Origin: Nitrospira sp.
GTDB lineage: Bacteria > Nitrospirota > Nitrospiria > Nitrospirales > Nitrospiraceae
Assembly (NCBI GenBank): GCA_031315995.1
Contig: JALDRG010000005.1
Location: 242,432-306,431, forward strand
DNA: 64,000 bases
Direction: 5' to 3'
Part shown: positions 24,699-35,871 of the stretch, in pieces
How positions within the stretch are numbered: the stretch's first letter is position 1
How the letters are laid out: each line of letters begins with the position of its first letter
The notes under the pieces: model-generated
Seen by the model: only the letters and a program-made list of their open reading frames with translations
Databases searched by the model: none
Told to the model about the DNA's origin: nothing
Made by a program: the position numbers and the translations under genes

Positions 24699-25238
24699 AT
24701 GAGCAATAAGAACTGGTACGTCATCCATACCTATGCGGGGTTTGAGGGTCGCGTGAAGACCAGTCTTCTTGAGCGCGCAAATCAAATGGGGCTGACCGAG
24801 CAACTTGGGCAGGTCCTGGTTCCCACGGAAGATGTCATTGAGATTAAGGATGGTAAGCGACGGACATCGCGGCGCAAGTTTTTCCCGGGCTATGTGCTGA
24901 TAGAGCTGGAGGCGCCGCTGGCCGATGAAACCCTGCAGATGATCAAGGAGACCCCCAAGGTAACAGGCTTTGTTGGTGGAGGGGCTCAGCCGACGCCGCT
25001 TTCGTCGGAAGAAGTCGATTCCTTACTAAAGCAAGTGGATGCCGGTGCGGCCGGACCACGCGAGCAAGTGCGCTTTATCAAGGGCGACAATGTGCGCATT
25101 GTGGACGGTCCCTTCTTGGGCTTCAACGGCGCCGTCGATGACGTGGATGCCGATCATAGCCGCGTCAAAGTCTTCGTCAGCATTTTTGGTCGGTCGACGC
25201 CGGTCGAACTCGGGTTTTTGCAGGTCGAACGTATTTGA
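24699..25238 (+). CDS. nusG: Transcription termination/antitermination factor NusG
   Basis: A 179-residue protein. The N-terminal NGN domain (NWYVIHTYAGFEGRVKTSLL, FFPGYVLIELEA) binds the RNA polymerase clamp; the C-terminal KOW domain (GDNVRIVDGPFLGFNGAVDD) binds S10 or Rho. Two adjacent ATGs occur; the second (24699) has better spacing from AGAGGAG, so I take it rather than the track start at 24696. It is co-directional with rplK, 78 nt downstream, in the classical secE-nusG-rplKAJL order. Confidence 0.97.
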   Translation: MSNKNWYVIHTYAGFEGRVKTSLLERANQMGLTEQLGQVLVPTEDVIEIKDGKRRTSRRKFFPGYVLIELEAPLADETLQMIKETPKVTGFVGGGAQPTPLSSEEVDSLLKQVDAGAAGPREQVRFIKGDNVRIVDGPFLGFNGAVDDVDADHSRVKVFVSIFGRSTPVELGFLQVERI

Positions 25239-25259
25239 GGTCACTGGATTGGAGATGGT

Positions 25260-25310
25260 GGACTGAGAGCCATTCTCAGCCCTCGCGCTCAGTCCGCAGT
25301 TCTCAGGGAG
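25260..25310 (+). promoter_or_regulatory. rplK leader with alternative hairpins
   Basis: GGACTGAG (25260-25267) can pair with CTCAGTCC (25288-25295). Alternatively CTGAGA (25263-25268) can pair with TCTCAG at 25274-25279 or at 25301-25306; the last directly abuts the rplK Shine-Dalgarno. These pairings are mutually exclusive. L1 represses the L11-L1 mRNA through a leader site in other bacteria, so this may be that site; the link is inferred. Confidence 0.45.
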
Positions 25311-25316
25311 TAACTC

Positions 25317-25739
25317 ATGGCCAAGGAAGTATCCGCACAGATTAAACTGCAGATTCCGGCCGGCAAGGCCAATCCTGCTCCGCCTGTTGGTCCCTCGCTG
25401 GGCCAGCACGGCGTAAATATTATGGAGTTCTGCAAGCAGTTCAATGCCAAGACGCAGAAGGACGGGGACAGTATCATCCCGGTGATCATTACGGTCTATA
25501 AGGACCGGAGCTTTACCTTCATCATGAAGACGCCTCCCGCTTCGGACTTGCTCAAGAAGGCTGCCGGCATTATTAAGGGGTCGGGCGTGCCACATAAAGA
25601 CAAGGTGGGCAAGGTCAGCCAGGCCCAAGTCCGCGAGATCGCGCAAAAGAAGTTGTCCGACCTGAATGCCTCTGATCTTGAGGGTGCCATCAAGATCATT
25701 CAAGGAACCGCGCGTAGCATGGGCATTACCGTCCAGTAA
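25317..25739 (+). CDS. rplK: 50S ribosomal protein L11
   Basis: 140 residues, full length. It opens [20 protein letters not shown] with the Pro-rich [20 protein letters not shown] that forms the L11 N-terminal domain of the GTPase-associated centre and the thiostrepton site. The C-terminal RNA-binding domain ([20 protein letters not shown]) follows. The Shine-Dalgarno GGGAG precedes the ATG. First gene of the L11-L1-L10-L7/L12 unit; L1 follows after 44 nt. Confidence 0.98.
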   Translation: MAKEVSAQIKLQIPAGKANPAPPVGPSLGQHGVNIMEFCKQFNAKTQKDGDSIIPVIITVYKDRSFTFIMKTPPASDLLKKAAGIIKGSGVPHKDKVGKVSQAQVREIAQKKLSDLNASDLEGAIKIIQGTARSMGITVQ

Positions 25740-25783
25740 GCTTCTGTAGAGCGAACCTCCGGCGGAGATGAAGGAGTAGCAGT

Positions 25784-26476
25784 ATGGGAAAGAAGATGAC
25801 CGCGGCTCAAGAAAAGATCGAGCCCAGGTTCTATGGGTTGAAAGAGGCGGTCGAAGCCGTGAAGCAGGCCGCTTTTGCCAAGTATGATGAGTCTGTCGAT
25901 TTGGCGATTCGATTGGGGATTGATCCCAAGCGATCGGATCAAATGGTTCGTGGGACGACCGCGTTGCCGCACGGAACCGGAAAGAAGCTTCGCGTGCTCG
26001 TGTTTGCCAAGGGAGAGAAGGAGCAAGAGGCCCGACAGGCCGGCGCCGATTTCGTGGGATCGGATGATTTGATGGAGAAGATCAAGGGTGGGTGGATGGA
26101 GTTCGATTGCGCGATCTCCACGCCGGATCTCATGGCCTCGGTCGGTAAGTTGGGAAAGGTGCTCGGTCCTCGAGGTTTGATGCCCAATCCGAAAACCGGT
26201 ACGGTCACCTTTGAGGTCGGCAAGGCTGTCGGTGAGATTCGGAGGGGCCGTGTCGAGTTCAAGGTTGAGAAAGCCGGAATCGTGCAAGTGCCTGTCGGCA
26301 AAGTGTCGTTTGATGCTGAGAAGTTGTACGACAATGCGCAGGCGGTGTTGGAATCTGTGGTGAAAGCGAAGCCGTCGTCCTGTAAGGGCCGGTATCTCAA
26401 GAGTGTGACGATGTCGAGCACCATGGGTCCTGGGGTGAAGCTGGATCCGGTGGCGTTGTCGAAGTTGTGGAGTTGA
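25784..26476 (+). CDS. rplA: 50S ribosomal protein L1
   Basis: 230 residues, normal length. Landmarks are [13 protein letters not shown]-like [20 protein letters not shown], the core [20 protein letters not shown] and the family signature [21 protein letters not shown]1 forms the ribosomal stalk that guides deacylated tRNA from the E site. In many bacteria it also represses its own operon by binding the rplK leader; a candidate leader structure is noted upstream. AAGGAG precedes the ATG. The L10 gene begins 31 nt after the stop. Confidence 0.98.
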   Translation: MGKKMTAAQEKIEPRFYGLKEAVEAVKQAAFAKYDESVDLAIRLGIDPKRSDQMVRGTTALPHGTGKKLRVLVFAKGEKEQEARQAGADFVGSDDLMEKIKGGWMEFDCAISTPDLMASVGKLGKVLGPRGLMPNPKTGTVTFEVGKAVGEIRRGRVEFKVEKAGIVQVPVGKVSFDAEKLYDNAQAVLESVVKAKPSSCKGRYLKSVTMSSTMGPGVKLDPVALSKLWS

Positions 26477-26507
26477 GAACCGGCAGGTTCTCAGTAAGGG
26501 GAGAGGC

Positions 26508-27446
26508 ATGAAGAAAGAAGAGAAGGCAACAGCGATCGCGGAGTTGACGGAAAAGTTCGGTCGCGCCCGCTTGGCTATTCTGACGGAGTGCGCCGGGATG
26601 CCCGTCAATCAAATGACCGAGTTGCGCAGGCAGTTGCGCGGTGCCAAGGCTGAGTACTGCGTCATCAAGAATACCCTGGCCGTTCGTGCCTCGTCCGGCA
26701 CGATTCTCGCGGATGCAAAAGCCCATTTCAAGGGGCCGACCGGGTTGGTGATTGGGTATGACGATCCGGTCCTTCCGGCGAAAATCTTGCGGGATTTTAT
26801 TCAGGCTGAGAAGCGGGCCGAGAAAATCAAGGTCACGGTTGGAGTGTTAGAGGGCAAGCTGGTGCAAGCGGCCGATCTTGCGGCCATCGCACAGTTGCCC
26901 AAGAAGGAAGTGCTGATCGCGATGTTGCTATCGGCCATGCAAGGTCCGATTCGCGGCGTGGTCTATGCGTTGAGCGGAGTGTTAAGCAAGTTTGTGCGAG
27001 TCATTGCAGCCATTCAGGATAAAAAGAAAGGGGAGGGCGACATGTCAGCAGCAGAAGCAGGAACCAAGTTGTCACAAGATGAATTGATCAAGGCAATCGA
27101 GGGTATGAGCGTGTTGGAATTGGCCGACTTGGTCAAGGGATTGGAAACGCGCTTTGGCGTGACGGCAGCGGCCCCGATGGCCATGGCGGCACCGGCCGGC
27201 GGTGGAGCGGCGGCAGCGCCGGCAGAGGAAAAGACATCCTTTGACGTGGTTTTGGTCAGTGCTCCGGCTGATAAGAAGATCCAGGTCATCAAGGTTGTAC
27301 GCGAGCTCACCAGCCTGGGGCTCAAGGAAGCCAAAGATTTGGTCGAAGGCGCGCCGAAGCCTGTCAAGGCGGGTGTGACCAAGGAAGAGTCCGACACCAT
27401 GAAGAAGAAGCTCGAAGAGAGCGGTGCGAAAGTCGAAATCAAGTAA
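26508..27446 (+). CDS. rplJ: Ribosomal proteins L10 and L7/L12 in one uninterrupted frame
   Basis: A single 312-codon frame encodes a complete L10 (residues 1-178, [20 protein letters not shown], ending near [14 protein letters not shown]). It then runs without a stop codon into a complete L7/L12 (from residue 179, [20 protein letters not shown]). Normally rplJ and rplL are separate genes, one L10 holding four to six copies of L7/L12 on the stalk. Here a read-through product would carry one L12 covalently attached. Free L12 could come from an internal start at 27042, preceded by GGGGAGG. L10 and L12 look intact and normal in length. I checked one-base indels around the AAAAA/GGGG runs; none gives a clean stop before the L12 ATG. 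A sequencing error nevertheless remains possible. Confidence 0.9.
   Translation: MKKEEKATAIAELTEKFGRARLAILTECAGMPVNQMTELRRQLRGAKAEYCVIKNTLAVRASSGTILADAKAHFKGPTGLVIGYDDPVLPAKILRDFIQAEKRAEKIKVTVGVLEGKLVQAADLAAIAQLPKKEVLIAMLLSAMQGPIRGVVYALSGVLSKFVRVIAAIQDKKKGEGDMSAAEAGTKLSQDELIKAIEGMSVLELADLVKGLETRFGVTAAAPMAMAAPAGGGAAAAPAEEKTSFDVVLVSAPADKKIQVIKVVRELTSLGLKEAKDLVEGAPKPVKAGVTKEESDTMKKKLEESGAKVEIK
27042..27446 (+). CDS. rplL: 50S ribosomal protein L7/L12 from an internal start
   Basis: 134 residues, nested in frame within the L10-L7/L12 fused ORF. The Shine-Dalgarno GGGGAGG lies 5 nt before the ATG, so it can be translated alone. Layout: N-terminal dimerisation domain ([20 protein letters not shown]) that binds the L10 C-terminal helix, an Ala/Pro/Gly hinge ([16 protein letters not shown]), and the C-terminal domain ([36 protein letters not shown]) that recruits translation factors. 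Both forms sharing a frame would produce one anchored and several free copies. Confidence 0.85.
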   Translation: MSAAEAGTKLSQDELIKAIEGMSVLELADLVKGLETRFGVTAAAPMAMAAPAGGGAAAAPAEEKTSFDVVLVSAPADKKIQVIKVVRELTSLGLKEAKDLVEGAPKPVKAGVTKEESDTMKKKLEESGAKVEIK

Positions 27447-27530
27447 TCGTGCGATGATCTGCGGTGCGCGGGGTTGTCCGGTGGGATGGCGCGAGGCCGT
27501 CATCTCCTTATGAGCTTGGAGGGCTAACGA

Positions 27531-30500
27531 ATGTCGGAATCGACTCTTTCGGAGTTTGTCGAACGCAAAGATTTTTCTCGGATTCGTACGAGCATCGACA
27601 TTCCCGATCTCATTGAAATCCAGAAGCGGTCCTACGAGGAATTCCTCCAAATGGAGGTCGAACCGGATCGTCGCAAGGATCAAGGGTTGCAAGCCGCATT
27701 GGCCAGCGTCTTTCCCATTACGGATTACAACAACACCGCGGCGCTGGAGTTCTCCAATTATTCGTTGGGGACTCCGAAATATGATGAGCGGGAATGTCTT
27801 GAGCAGGGGATGACGTATGCCGTTCCTTTGAAGTTGCGCGTGCGGCTCATCGTCTTCGATAAAGAGGATAAGGGGCCGAAGAAAAAGGTGCTGGACGTTC
27901 GGGAGCAGGAGGTCTACGTCGGCGAACTTCCGCTCATGACTGAACGCGGTACGTTTCTCATCAACGGGACTGAGCGAGTGGTGGTCAGTCAGTTGCACCG
28001 CTCGCCGGGCGCGTCGTTCACCCACGACAAGGGGCGGACTCACGCGAGCGGTAAGGTATTGTACTCCGCTCGGATCATTCCCTATCGCGGATCGTGGCTC
28101 GATTTTGAGTTCGATGCGCGGGATATCCTGTACGTCCGTATTGATCGCCGTCGCAAGATGCCCGCGACTATCCTGCTGAAGGCCTTCGGCTATAGCACGG
28201 ATGATCTGTTGCGGATGTATTACCCCGTGGAGGAGATCCGTGTCTCTAAAGGCAAGCTCTTTCGGAAGCTTGATGCAGAGATCCATCATGGACTCAAGTG
28301 TACGACGGAGGTGATGGAGAAGGGGGGCAAAGACCCTCTCGTTCGCGAAGGGGCGAAGCTGACGAAGGTCTTGATTGCCAAGTTGAAGGCTGCGGGAATC
28401 AAGGAAATCCCTGTCACGCCGGCCGAGCTGGTTGGGCGTGCCGTGCTGACAGAGCTGGTCGACGGCGGCAAGAAGCAATCGCTGGCGGAGAAAAATCAGC
28501 GTCTGACCGAGGAAATCCTCGAAAAGATCCTGGAGAGTGACATCGAGGAGTTCAAGGTCATTTATCTGGATACGACCAATGCCACTCTGGTCATCCTCGA
28601 TACGCTGGATATGGAGCGCACCGGGTCGAAGGAGGAGGCGATGGTCGAGATTTATCGCCGTCTCCGGCCGGGTGAGACGCCGTCGGTCGAAACGGCGCGG
28701 GCCTTGTTCGATAATTTGTTTTTGAGCCCGAAGCGGTACGATTTGTCCCCGGTGGGAAGGCTCAAGCTCAACAAAAAGCTGGGGCTCGATTTTGCGCTCG
28801 AACAGCGGACACTCACGGCGCAAGATATCGTTGAAGTGGTGCGGTACCTAGTGAACCTCAAGATCGGTCGCGGCGAGATCGACGACATCGACCATTTGGG
28901 CAACCGCCGTGTGCGGTCCGTCGGCGAGTTGTTGGAGAACCAGTTCCGATTAGGCCTTGTGCGCATGGAGCGAAGCATTAAAGAGCGCATGAATCTCCTG
29001 GACATGGAAACGGTGTTGCCGCATGACTTGATCAACGCTAAGCCCGTGGTGGCGGCGGTAAAGGAATTTTTCAGCAGCAGTCAGCTCTCCCAGTTCATGG
29101 ACCAAACGAATCCGCTGGCCGAGATCACGCACAAGCGCCGGCTCTCGGCCCTTGGACCGGGCGGTTTGACGCGCGAGCGCGCGGGCTTTGAAGTGCGCGA
29201 CGTGCATCCATCGCACTACAGCCGCATTTGTCCGATTGAGACGCCGGAAGGTCCGAACATCGGATTAATCACCTCCCTGGCTACCTATGCGCGGATTAAC
29301 GAATTCGGATTCATCGAGGCTCCCTACCGCAAGGTTCTGAAGGGGCGAGTCAGTGACGAACTGGAGTATCTTTCGGCGATCGAGGGCGACAAATACATCA
29401 TCGCTCAGGCGAATTCGAAGGTCGATCCGTCGGGACGGCTGGTTTCTGAAACCGTGTCAGCCCGCTCAGGTGGAGATTTTATTACGGCGACCCCCGATAA
29501 GATCGAGTACATGGACGTGTCCCCGAAACAGGTGGTGAGCGTCGCTACGGCGTTAGTACCGTTCCTTGAGCACGATGACGCGAACCGCGCGTTAATGGGA
29601 TCAAACATGCAGCGACAGGCGGTGCCGCTGTTGAAGGCGGAATCGCCGTTGGTCGGAACCGGTATGGAGGCAGTGGTCGCGAGAGACTCCGGTTATGTCG
29701 TGCAAGCCAAGCGTGAAGGTGTGGTGGAAAGCGTCGATGCAACCAGGATCGTGGTGCGGGCCGATGCCAAGGAAGGCCGTAAGCGAAACGATTCTGGTCT
29801 TGATGTGTATGAAATGATCAAGTTTCAGCGGTCGAACCAGAATACCTGTATCACTCAAACCCCGGTGGTGCGAATCGGAGAACCGGTCAAGAGGGGGCAG
29901 GTGCTCGCTGATGGTCCCGCCATCGATCATGGAGAACTTGCACTGGGGAAGAATGTGCTCGTCGCGTTCATGCCGTGGGGAGGGTATAACTTCGAAGACG
30001 CGATTCTCCTGAGCGAAAAATTAGTGCGAGAAGATGCCTTCACCTCGATTCATATCGAAGAGTTCGAGGTGGAAGCTCGCGATACTAAATTGGGCAAGGA
30101 AGATATTACGCGTGACATACCAAATGTCGGGGAAGAAGCGCTTCGGGATCTCGATGAGAGCGGAATTATTCGGATCGGTGCGGAAGTAAAGCCTGGTGAT
30201 ATTCTCGTCGGGAAGGTGACCCCCAAGGGTGAAACGCAGCTCACACCGGAAGAGAAGCTGCTGCGCGCGATTTTCGGTGAGAAGGCCGGTGACGTCAAGG
30301 ATACATCCCTGACGGTTCCGCCTGGCGTGGAAGGGATCGTCGTCGATGTAAAGATCTTCTCCCGCAAGGGTTTGGATAAGGATGAACGCTCGAAGAGTAT
30401 CGAGAGTGAAGATCACATGAAGCTGCAGCGCGACCATCAGGAAGAGCTGCGGATTATTGAGGATGAAAAGACGAAGAAGGTTCGTAAATTACTGCTCGGC

Positions 30501-31490
30501 AAGGTAGTCGGTCGGGACCTGATGGATCCTGAAACGGGCGACGTCATTCTGAAGAAGAAGGGCAAGCTCACCGCCGAAATTCTGAAGCGGTTGCCGGACG
30601 ACATGGTGCGCCACATCATACTCAGCGATCCTGACGAGCAGAAGGAGCTTGAGGATGTTGAGCGCCGCGCCAAGGAGCAGATTGAAATCCTGCAGACGCT
30701 GTACGACGAAAAAGTCGGTCGACTGCGCCGCGGTGACGAACTTCCTCCTGGTGTGATTAAGCTTGTGAAGGTCTATATCGCGATGAAGCGGAAGATTCAG
30801 GTCGGCGATAAGATGGCCGGACGGCACGGTAATAAGGGTGTTGTATCGCGTGTTCTGCCGGAAGAGGATATGCCTTACTTACCGGACGGAACTCCGGTGG
30901 AAATCGTGTTGAATCCGCTGGGTGTGCCATCTCGCATGAATGTCGGCCAGATTTTGGAGACCCATCTTGGCTGGGCCGCTCGGGCGCTGGGGATCAAGGT
31001 TGCGAGCCCTGTGTTCGACGGCGCCTCGGAGAAAGAGATCAAGGAACTTCTGAAGAAGGCTAAGCTGTCTCCAAGTGGTCAAACGATCTTGATGGACGGG
31101 CGGACGGGAGAATCGTTCAGTAGCCCTGTCACGGTCGGATACATGTACGTCTTGAAGCTCCACCACCTGGTGGACGATAAGATTCACGCCCGGTCGATCG
31201 GTCCATATTCTCTCGTAACGCAACAACCTCTGGGAGGCAAGGCGCAATTCGGAGGGCAGCGCTTGGGAGAGATGGAAGTGTGGGCGCTTCAGGCCTATGG
31301 GGCAGCCTCCATTCTCCAAGAATTCCTGACCGTGAAATCCGACGACGTGCCGGGCCGGTCGCGCATGTATGAGGCGATTGTCAAGGGTGAACCGTTCCTG
31401 GAGCCGGGATTGCCGGAATCGTTCAACGTGTTGGTCAAAGAGCTGCAAAGTCTTGGGCTCGATGTCGAGTTGGTTAAATCGAAGGACTGA
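27531..31490 (+). CDS. rpoB: DNA-directed RNA polymerase subunit beta
   Basis: 1319 residues, full length. The rifampicin pocket [20 protein letters not shown] is at about 516, followed by [20 protein letters not shown]. Residues matching E. coli D516, H526 and S531 are wild type; the S522 position is Ala, as in some other phyla. Further landmarks are [13 protein letters not shown], the active-site segment near [16 protein letters not shown], and the clamp motif [20 protein letters not shown]. It follows L7/L12 after 84 nt and precedes rpoC by 84 nt, the universal order. Forms the catalytic cleft with beta-prime. Confidence 0.99.
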   Translation: MSESTLSEFVERKDFSRIRTSIDIPDLIEIQKRSYEEFLQMEVEPDRRKDQGLQAALASVFPITDYNNTAALEFSNYSLGTPKYDERECLEQGMTYAVPLKLRVRLIVFDKEDKGPKKKVLDVREQEVYVGELPLMTERGTFLINGTERVVVSQLHRSPGASFTHDKGRTHASGKVLYSARIIPYRGSWLDFEFDARDILYVRIDRRRKMPATILLKAFGYSTDDLLRMYYPVEEIRVSKGKLFRKLDAEIHHGLKCTTEVMEKGGKDPLVREGAKLTKVLIAKLKAAGIKEIPVTPAELVGRAVLTELVDGGKKQSLAEKNQRLTEEILEKILESDIEEFKVIYLDTTNATLVILDTLDMERTGSKEEAMVEIYRRLRPGETPSVETARALFDNLFLSPKRYDLSPVGRLKLNKKLGLDFALEQRTLTAQDIVEVVRYLVNLKIGRGEIDDIDHLGNRRVRSVGELLENQFRLGLVRMERSIKERMNLLDMETVLPHDLINAKPVVAAVKEFFSSSQLSQFMDQTNPLAEITHKRRLSALGPGGLTRERAGFEVRDVHPSHYSRICPIETPEGPNIGLITSLATYARINEFGFIEAPYRKVLKGRVSDELEYLSAIEGDKYIIAQANSKVDPSGRLVSETVSARSGGDFITATPDKIEYMDVSPKQVVSVATALVPFLEHDDANRALMGSNMQRQAVPLLKAESPLVGTGMEAVVARDSGYVVQAKREGVVESVDATRIVVRADAKEGRKRNDSGLDVYEMIKFQRSNQNTCITQTPVVRIGEPVKRGQVLADGPAIDHGELALGKNVLVAFMPWGGYNFEDAILLSEKLVREDAFTSIHIEEFEVEARDTKLGKEDITRDIPNVGEEALRDLDESGIIRIGAEVKPGDILVGKVTPKGETQLTPEEKLLRAIFGEKAGDVKDTSLTVPPGVEGIVVDVKIFSRKGLDKDERSKSIESEDHMKLQRDHQEELRIIEDEKTKKVRKLLLGKVVGRDLMDPETGDVILKKKGKLTAEILKRLPDDMVRHIILSDPDEQKELEDVERRAKEQIEILQTLYDEKVGRLRRGDELPPGVIKLVKVYIAMKRKIQVGDKMAGRHGNKGVVSRVLPEEDMPYLPDGTPVEIVLNPLGVPSRMNVGQILETHLGWAARALGIKVASPVFDGASEKEIKELLKKAKLSPSGQTILMDGRTGESFSSPVTVGYMYVLKLHHLVDDKIHARSIGPYSLVTQQPLGGKAQFGGQRLGEMEVWALQAYGAASILQEFLTVKSDDVPGRSRMYEAIVKGEPFLEPGLPESFNVLVKELQSLGLDVELVKSKD

Positions 31491-31574
31491 TTCTAGTGCT
31501 GAGTCTTGAGGGCGGACATCAGTTAACTCACCACTCAGAACTGCGCTCAGGCGACCGTTAAGGAGGGATCAACC

Positions 31575-34500
31575 TTGGAAGGTGTATACACATTATTCGA
31601 GAAGCCGCGCGACGCGGTGTCATTCGATTCGATGCGCATTCGCATTGCCTCGCCGGAAAAAATTCGGTCTTGGTCCTATGGCGAAGTAAAGAAGCCTGAG
31701 ACGATCAACTATCGATCGTTCAAGCCTGAGAAGGATGGCTTGTTCTGCGCGAAGATTTTCGGTCCGATCAAGGACTGGGAGTGCAATTGCGGCAAATACA
31801 AGCGAATGAAGCACCGCGGGATCGTCTGCGACAAATGCGGTGTCGAGGTCATTCAATCGAAGGTGCGTCGCGAGCGCATGGGGCACATCGAGCTGGCGGC
31901 GCCCGTCGCGCATATTTGGTTTCTAAAAGGCGTGCCGAGTCGAATCGGAACATTGCTGGATATGAGTCTGAAACAGCTCGAGAAGATTCTCTATTTCGAG
32001 AGCTACGTCATGGTCGATCCTGGCTCGACCAGCATGAGCGAGCAGGAATTAGTCTCGGAAGAGCAGTTGCGGTCCTTGCAGTCGGAGTATGGGAGTGGTG
32101 CGTTCAAGATCGGCATCGGAGCCGAGGCTATTCGCGAGCTGCTCCGGAAGGTCGATATCAACACGCAGTGGGATGAATTGCATGTGAAGGCGAAGGCGTC
32201 TGCCTCCGCTGCGCTCAAGAAGAAGTATGCCAAGCGGTTGAAGGTCTTGGAAGCGTTTCGCCGTTCCGGCAACAAGCCGGAGTGGATGATTATGGATGTC
32301 ATCCCGGTCTTGCCGCCGGAACTGCGACCACTCGTGCCGCTGGATGGAGGTCGCTTTGCGACGTCGGACCTCAACGATCTCTATCGTCGGGTGATCAATC
32401 GAAACAATCGCTTGAAGCGGCTGATCGAGTTGAAGGCGCCGGGGGTCATCATTCGCAATGAAATGCGGATGTTACAGGAAGCGGTAGATGCGCTGTTTGA
32501 TAACGGCCGTCGAGGTCGAGCGATTCGTGGGCCGAACAAGCGTCCGTTGAAGTCGTTGAGCGACATGCTCAAGGGTAAGCAGGGTCGGTTCCGCCAGAAT
32601 TTGCTTGGAAAGCGCGTCGATTATTCAGGTCGTACCGTGATTGTCGTCGGGCCGGAGTTGCGTCTGCATCAGTGCGGCTTGCCCAAGAAAATGGCGTTGG
32701 AATTGTTCAAGCCGTTTATCTTCCATAAGCTGGAGGAGCGGGGCGCGGCCACGACGATCAAGAGCGCCAAGCGGCTGGTGGAAAAGGAACGCCCCGAGGT
32801 GTGGGACGTGCTGGACGAAGTTATTCGGGAACACCCGGTGTTGCTCAATCGTGCACCGACTTTGCACCGACTTGGTATTCAAGCATTTGATCCGGTGTTG
32901 GTTGAAGGCAAGGCGATCCGGCTTCATCCGCTCGTCTGCGCCGCGTTCAACGCCGATTTCGACGGCGACCAGATGGCGGTGCACGTGCCGTTGTCCGTGG
33001 AGGCGCAGGTCGAAGCGCGTGTGCTCATGATGTCGATCAACAATATTTTGTCTCCTGCCAACGGCAAGCCGATTGCCGTTCCTTCGCAAGACATGGTCCT
33101 CGGTTGTTATTGGTTGACCAAGGAACGAGTCGGTGCGAAGGGCGAAGGCAAGTTGTTCGGCTCACCCGAAGAAGCGCGGATTGCATACGATGCGGGTGCG
33201 CTTGATGAGCATGCCCGTATCAAGGTGCGATGCAACGGAACGATGGTTCAGACGACCGCGGGGCGCGTCATCTTGTCGGAGATTCTTCCTCCGATGATGC
33301 CCTTCGCCGATGCCAACAAACTGATGACCAAGAAGGAAATGTCGAAGCTCATCGATGCGGTTTATCGGCAAGCGGGGCACCGTGAGACGGTGACATTTCT
33401 GGACAAGATCAAGGACCTTGGATTCCATTACGCGACCAGGGCCGGGATGTCCATCTGCATCGACAACATGCACATTCCGTCCCGTAAGGAAGACCTCATC
33501 GGGAAGGCGCAGCATGAGGTCAATGAAATCGAAAAGCAGTATTCGGAAGGTCTGATCACCAACGGCGAGCGATACAACAAGGTCATCGACATTTGGGCGC
33601 ATGTCACGGAGCAGGTGGCGAATGAGATGATGAAGGAGTTGGGTGCCGGAGGCGATCCGGCGAAGGTCGAATCCTTCAATCCAATTTTCATGATGGCTGA
33701 CTCGGGCGCGCGAGGCAGTTCGCAGCAGATTCGTCAGCTCGGTGGTATGCGCGGATTGATGGCCAAACCGTCCGGCGAAATCATCGAGACCCCGATCACG
33801 GCGAACTTCCGTGAAGGGTTGACGGTGTTGCAGTACTTCATTTCGACGCACGGTGCGCGAAAAGGTTTGGCGGATACGGCGCTCAAGACGGCGAATTCAG
33901 GTTATTTGACCCGTCGATTGGTGGACATCGCTCAGGACGTCATCGTGACTGAAGAGGATTGCGGCACCACGGACGGTATTTTGGTTAGTGCGCTCCTGGA
34001 GGGTGGAGAAATTATTCAGCCGTTGGAGGAGCGTCTTCTTGGACGTCTTGCCGGCGAGGATATTCGCGATCCAGTGACCGGGGAGATCATTGTATCCTTC
34101 AATGAAGAAATCGACGAAGAGCAGGCGAAAGCAGTGGTGGAGGCGGGCGTCGATCGAGTCAAGATTCGGTCGGTACTCACTTGTCAGTCTGCTCGCGGCG
34201 TGTGCCGCCTGTGTTACGGTCGCGATCTTTCGCGCGGGAGACTGGTCGAAAAGGGCGAGCCGGTCGGAGTTATTGCCGCGCAATCCATCGGTGAGCCAGG
34301 TACGCAGTTGACGATGCGGACATTCCATATCGGTGGTACGGCCAGCAAGGTCGTCGAACAGACCGTATTGGAGGCGAAGCATGCGGGTCATCTGAAGTAC
34401 ATGAGCTTGGATGCCAAGAAGAATGCCGATATGCACAATGCGGGCATTGCGGTGCGTAACAAAGAAGGCGAGTGGGTCGTCATGAACCGCAACGCGAAAA

Positions 34501-35762
34501 TCGCGATTGTGGACGACAGTGGTCGAGAGCGCGAGAAATACCCCGTTGTCTATGGCGCTAAAATCAAGGTGAAGGATGGCGATCGGGTTGAGGTTGCTCA
34601 GAAGTTGGTCGAATGGGACCCCTATTCGTTGACCATTCTTACGGAGACCGGCGGAAAGGTTGCCTACGGCGACATTCTCGAAGGCGTCACGATGAAGGAA
34701 GAGTTCGACGAGGTGACGGGGTTGTCGCGGAAGGTCATCATCGAGCAGAGCGGGGCGACGCTTCGACCGCGCGTATCGATTAAGGATGACAGCGGAAAGA
34801 CGGCCAAGGTCTCGGGGTCTGGAGCGCCGGTCGCCAGATATCTGTTGCCGGTCGGTGCCCACATTTTCGTTGAGAAGGGGGCCACAGTGCATCCCGGCGA
34901 TGTCTTGGCCAAGATTCCGCGCGAAACGACGAAGACCAAGGACATCACCGGAGGTCTCCCGCGAGTCGCAGAACTGTTCGAGGCTAGGAAGCCCAAAGAG
35001 CAGGCGGTGATCAGCGAGATCGATGGCGAGGTGTCATACGGCGGGTTTGTGAAGGGAATGCGAAAGGTGTTGGTCGACAATAAGATGGGCGACGTGAAAG
35101 AGTACTTCATCCCGAAGGGTAAGCACGTCAATGTTCATGAAGGCGACTGGGTTCGAGCCGGTGAGCCACTGATGGACGGTTCGGCCAACCCCCACGATAT
35201 TTTGGATGTGTTGGGGCCGAAGGAGTTGCAGAAATACCTGGTCGACGAAGTGCAGGACGTCTATCGCCTGCAAGGTGTGTCCATCAACGACAAGCATATC
35301 GAAATTATTGTGCGGCAGATGCTCCGCAAGGTCAGAATCGAGGACCCTGGAGACACGTCATTCCTACCGGGCAGTCAGGTGAGTAAAGGGCTGTTTGATG
35401 TAGAGAATCAGCGAGTTCTCGAGAAGGATGGGAAGCCGGCCCTTGGGAAACCGGTCTTGCTGGGTATCACCAAGGCTGCGTTGACCACGGATAGCTTCAT
35501 ATCCGCGGCATCGTTCCAAGAGACGACGCGTGTGTTGACTGAAGCGGCCATCAATGGTCGAGAAGATAATCTCCTGGGCTTGAAGGAGAACGTGATTGTT
35601 GGACGACTCATTCCTGCGGGTAGTGGCTTTGAGGAGTATCGCGAAACCTTTGTGGCCAGTGCCAAGGCTCCTGGAGAGTTATCGGGCGCTATGCCTCAGC
35701 CGGTAGCGGTAGGGCAGTTACCTGCGGGTTCTCCTGGGTCTGAACCTGAGAATAATGGATGA
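31575..35762 (+). CDS. rpoC: DNA-directed RNA polymerase subunit beta-prime
   Basis: 1395 residues. The start is a TTG with a strong AAGGAGG at proper spacing. The N-terminal zinc ribbon has its four Cys ([20 protein letters not shown]). The absolutely conserved Mg-binding loop [12 protein letters not shown] is at about 459-470. The bridge helix and trigger-loop region include [14 protein letters not shown] near 930. A second zinc site ([16 protein letters not shown]) is present. The C-terminal tail is Pro/Gly/Glu rich. It is followed by a strong promoter for the next operon, so rpoBC transcription probably overlaps that promoter. Confidence 0.99.
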   Translation: MEGVYTLFEKPRDAVSFDSMRIRIASPEKIRSWSYGEVKKPETINYRSFKPEKDGLFCAKIFGPIKDWECNCGKYKRMKHRGIVCDKCGVEVIQSKVRRERMGHIELAAPVAHIWFLKGVPSRIGTLLDMSLKQLEKILYFESYVMVDPGSTSMSEQELVSEEQLRSLQSEYGSGAFKIGIGAEAIRELLRKVDINTQWDELHVKAKASASAALKKKYAKRLKVLEAFRRSGNKPEWMIMDVIPVLPPELRPLVPLDGGRFATSDLNDLYRRVINRNNRLKRLIELKAPGVIIRNEMRMLQEAVDALFDNGRRGRAIRGPNKRPLKSLSDMLKGKQGRFRQNLLGKRVDYSGRTVIVVGPELRLHQCGLPKKMALELFKPFIFHKLEERGAATTIKSAKRLVEKERPEVWDVLDEVIREHPVLLNRAPTLHRLGIQAFDPVLVEGKAIRLHPLVCAAFNADFDGDQMAVHVPLSVEAQVEARVLMMSINNILSPANGKPIAVPSQDMVLGCYWLTKERVGAKGEGKLFGSPEEARIAYDAGALDEHARIKVRCNGTMVQTTAGRVILSEILPPMMPFADANKLMTKKEMSKLIDAVYRQAGHRETVTFLDKIKDLGFHYATRAGMSICIDNMHIPSRKEDLIGKAQHEVNEIEKQYSEGLITNGERYNKVIDIWAHVTEQVANEMMKELGAGGDPAKVESFNPIFMMADSGARGSSQQIRQLGGMRGLMAKPSGEIIETPITANFREGLTVLQYFISTHGARKGLADTALKTANSGYLTRRLVDIAQDVIVTEEDCGTTDGILVSALLEGGEIIQPLEERLLGRLAGEDIRDPVTGEIIVSFNEEIDEEQAKAVVEAGVDRVKIRSVLTCQSARGVCRLCYGRDLSRGRLVEKGEPVGVIAAQSIGEPGTQLTMRTFHIGGTASKVVEQTVLEAKHAGHLKYMSLDAKKNADMHNAGIAVRNKEGEWVVMNRNAKIAIVDDSGREREKYPVVYGAKIKVKDGDRVEVAQKLVEWDPYSLTILTETGGKVAYGDILEGVTMKEEFDEVTGLSRKVIIEQSGATLRPRVSIKDDSGKTAKVSGSGAPVARYLLPVGAHIFVEKGATVHPGDVLAKIPRETTKTKDITGGLPRVAELFEARKPKEQAVISEIDGEVSYGGFVKGMRKVLVDNKMGDVKEYFIPKGKHVNVHEGDWVRAGEPLMDGSANPHDILDVLGPKELQKYLVDEVQDVYRLQGVSINDKHIEIIVRQMLRKVRIEDPGDTSFLPGSQVSKGLFDVENQRVLEKDGKPALGKPVLLGITKAALTTDSFISAASFQETTRVLTEAAINGREDNLLGLKENVIVGRLIPAGSGFEEYRETFVASAKAPGELSGAMPQPVAVGQLPAGSPGSEPENNG

Positions 35763-35768
35763 AAAGAA

Positions 35769-35808
35769 CAAGAACGTTCTTGACATAAGTAGTACACATC
35801 TCTATAAT
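35769..35808 (+). promoter_or_regulatory. Consensus sigma-70 promoter of the str operon with an overlapping palindrome
   Basis: TTGACA (35780-35785) and TATAAT (35803-35808) match the consensus exactly with a 17-nt spacer. A perfect 14-bp palindrome, CAAGAACGTTCTTG (35769-35782), covers the first three bases of the -35 box. It has no loop, so it is a DNA site rather than a terminator hairpin, and could be an operator. The promoter should drive rpsL, rpsG, fusA and perhaps tuf. Confidence 0.8.
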
Positions 35809-35871
35809 CCGACGGCTTCGCTCATGAGCATTTTTGAGCAACTGCCCGCTTTTCAAGAAAGAGTATAGTGC

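Noticed and set aside
27072-28823. Minus-strand 583-codon ORF
   Set aside because: It lies opposite rplL and rpoB and has the composition of a GC-rich antisense frame.
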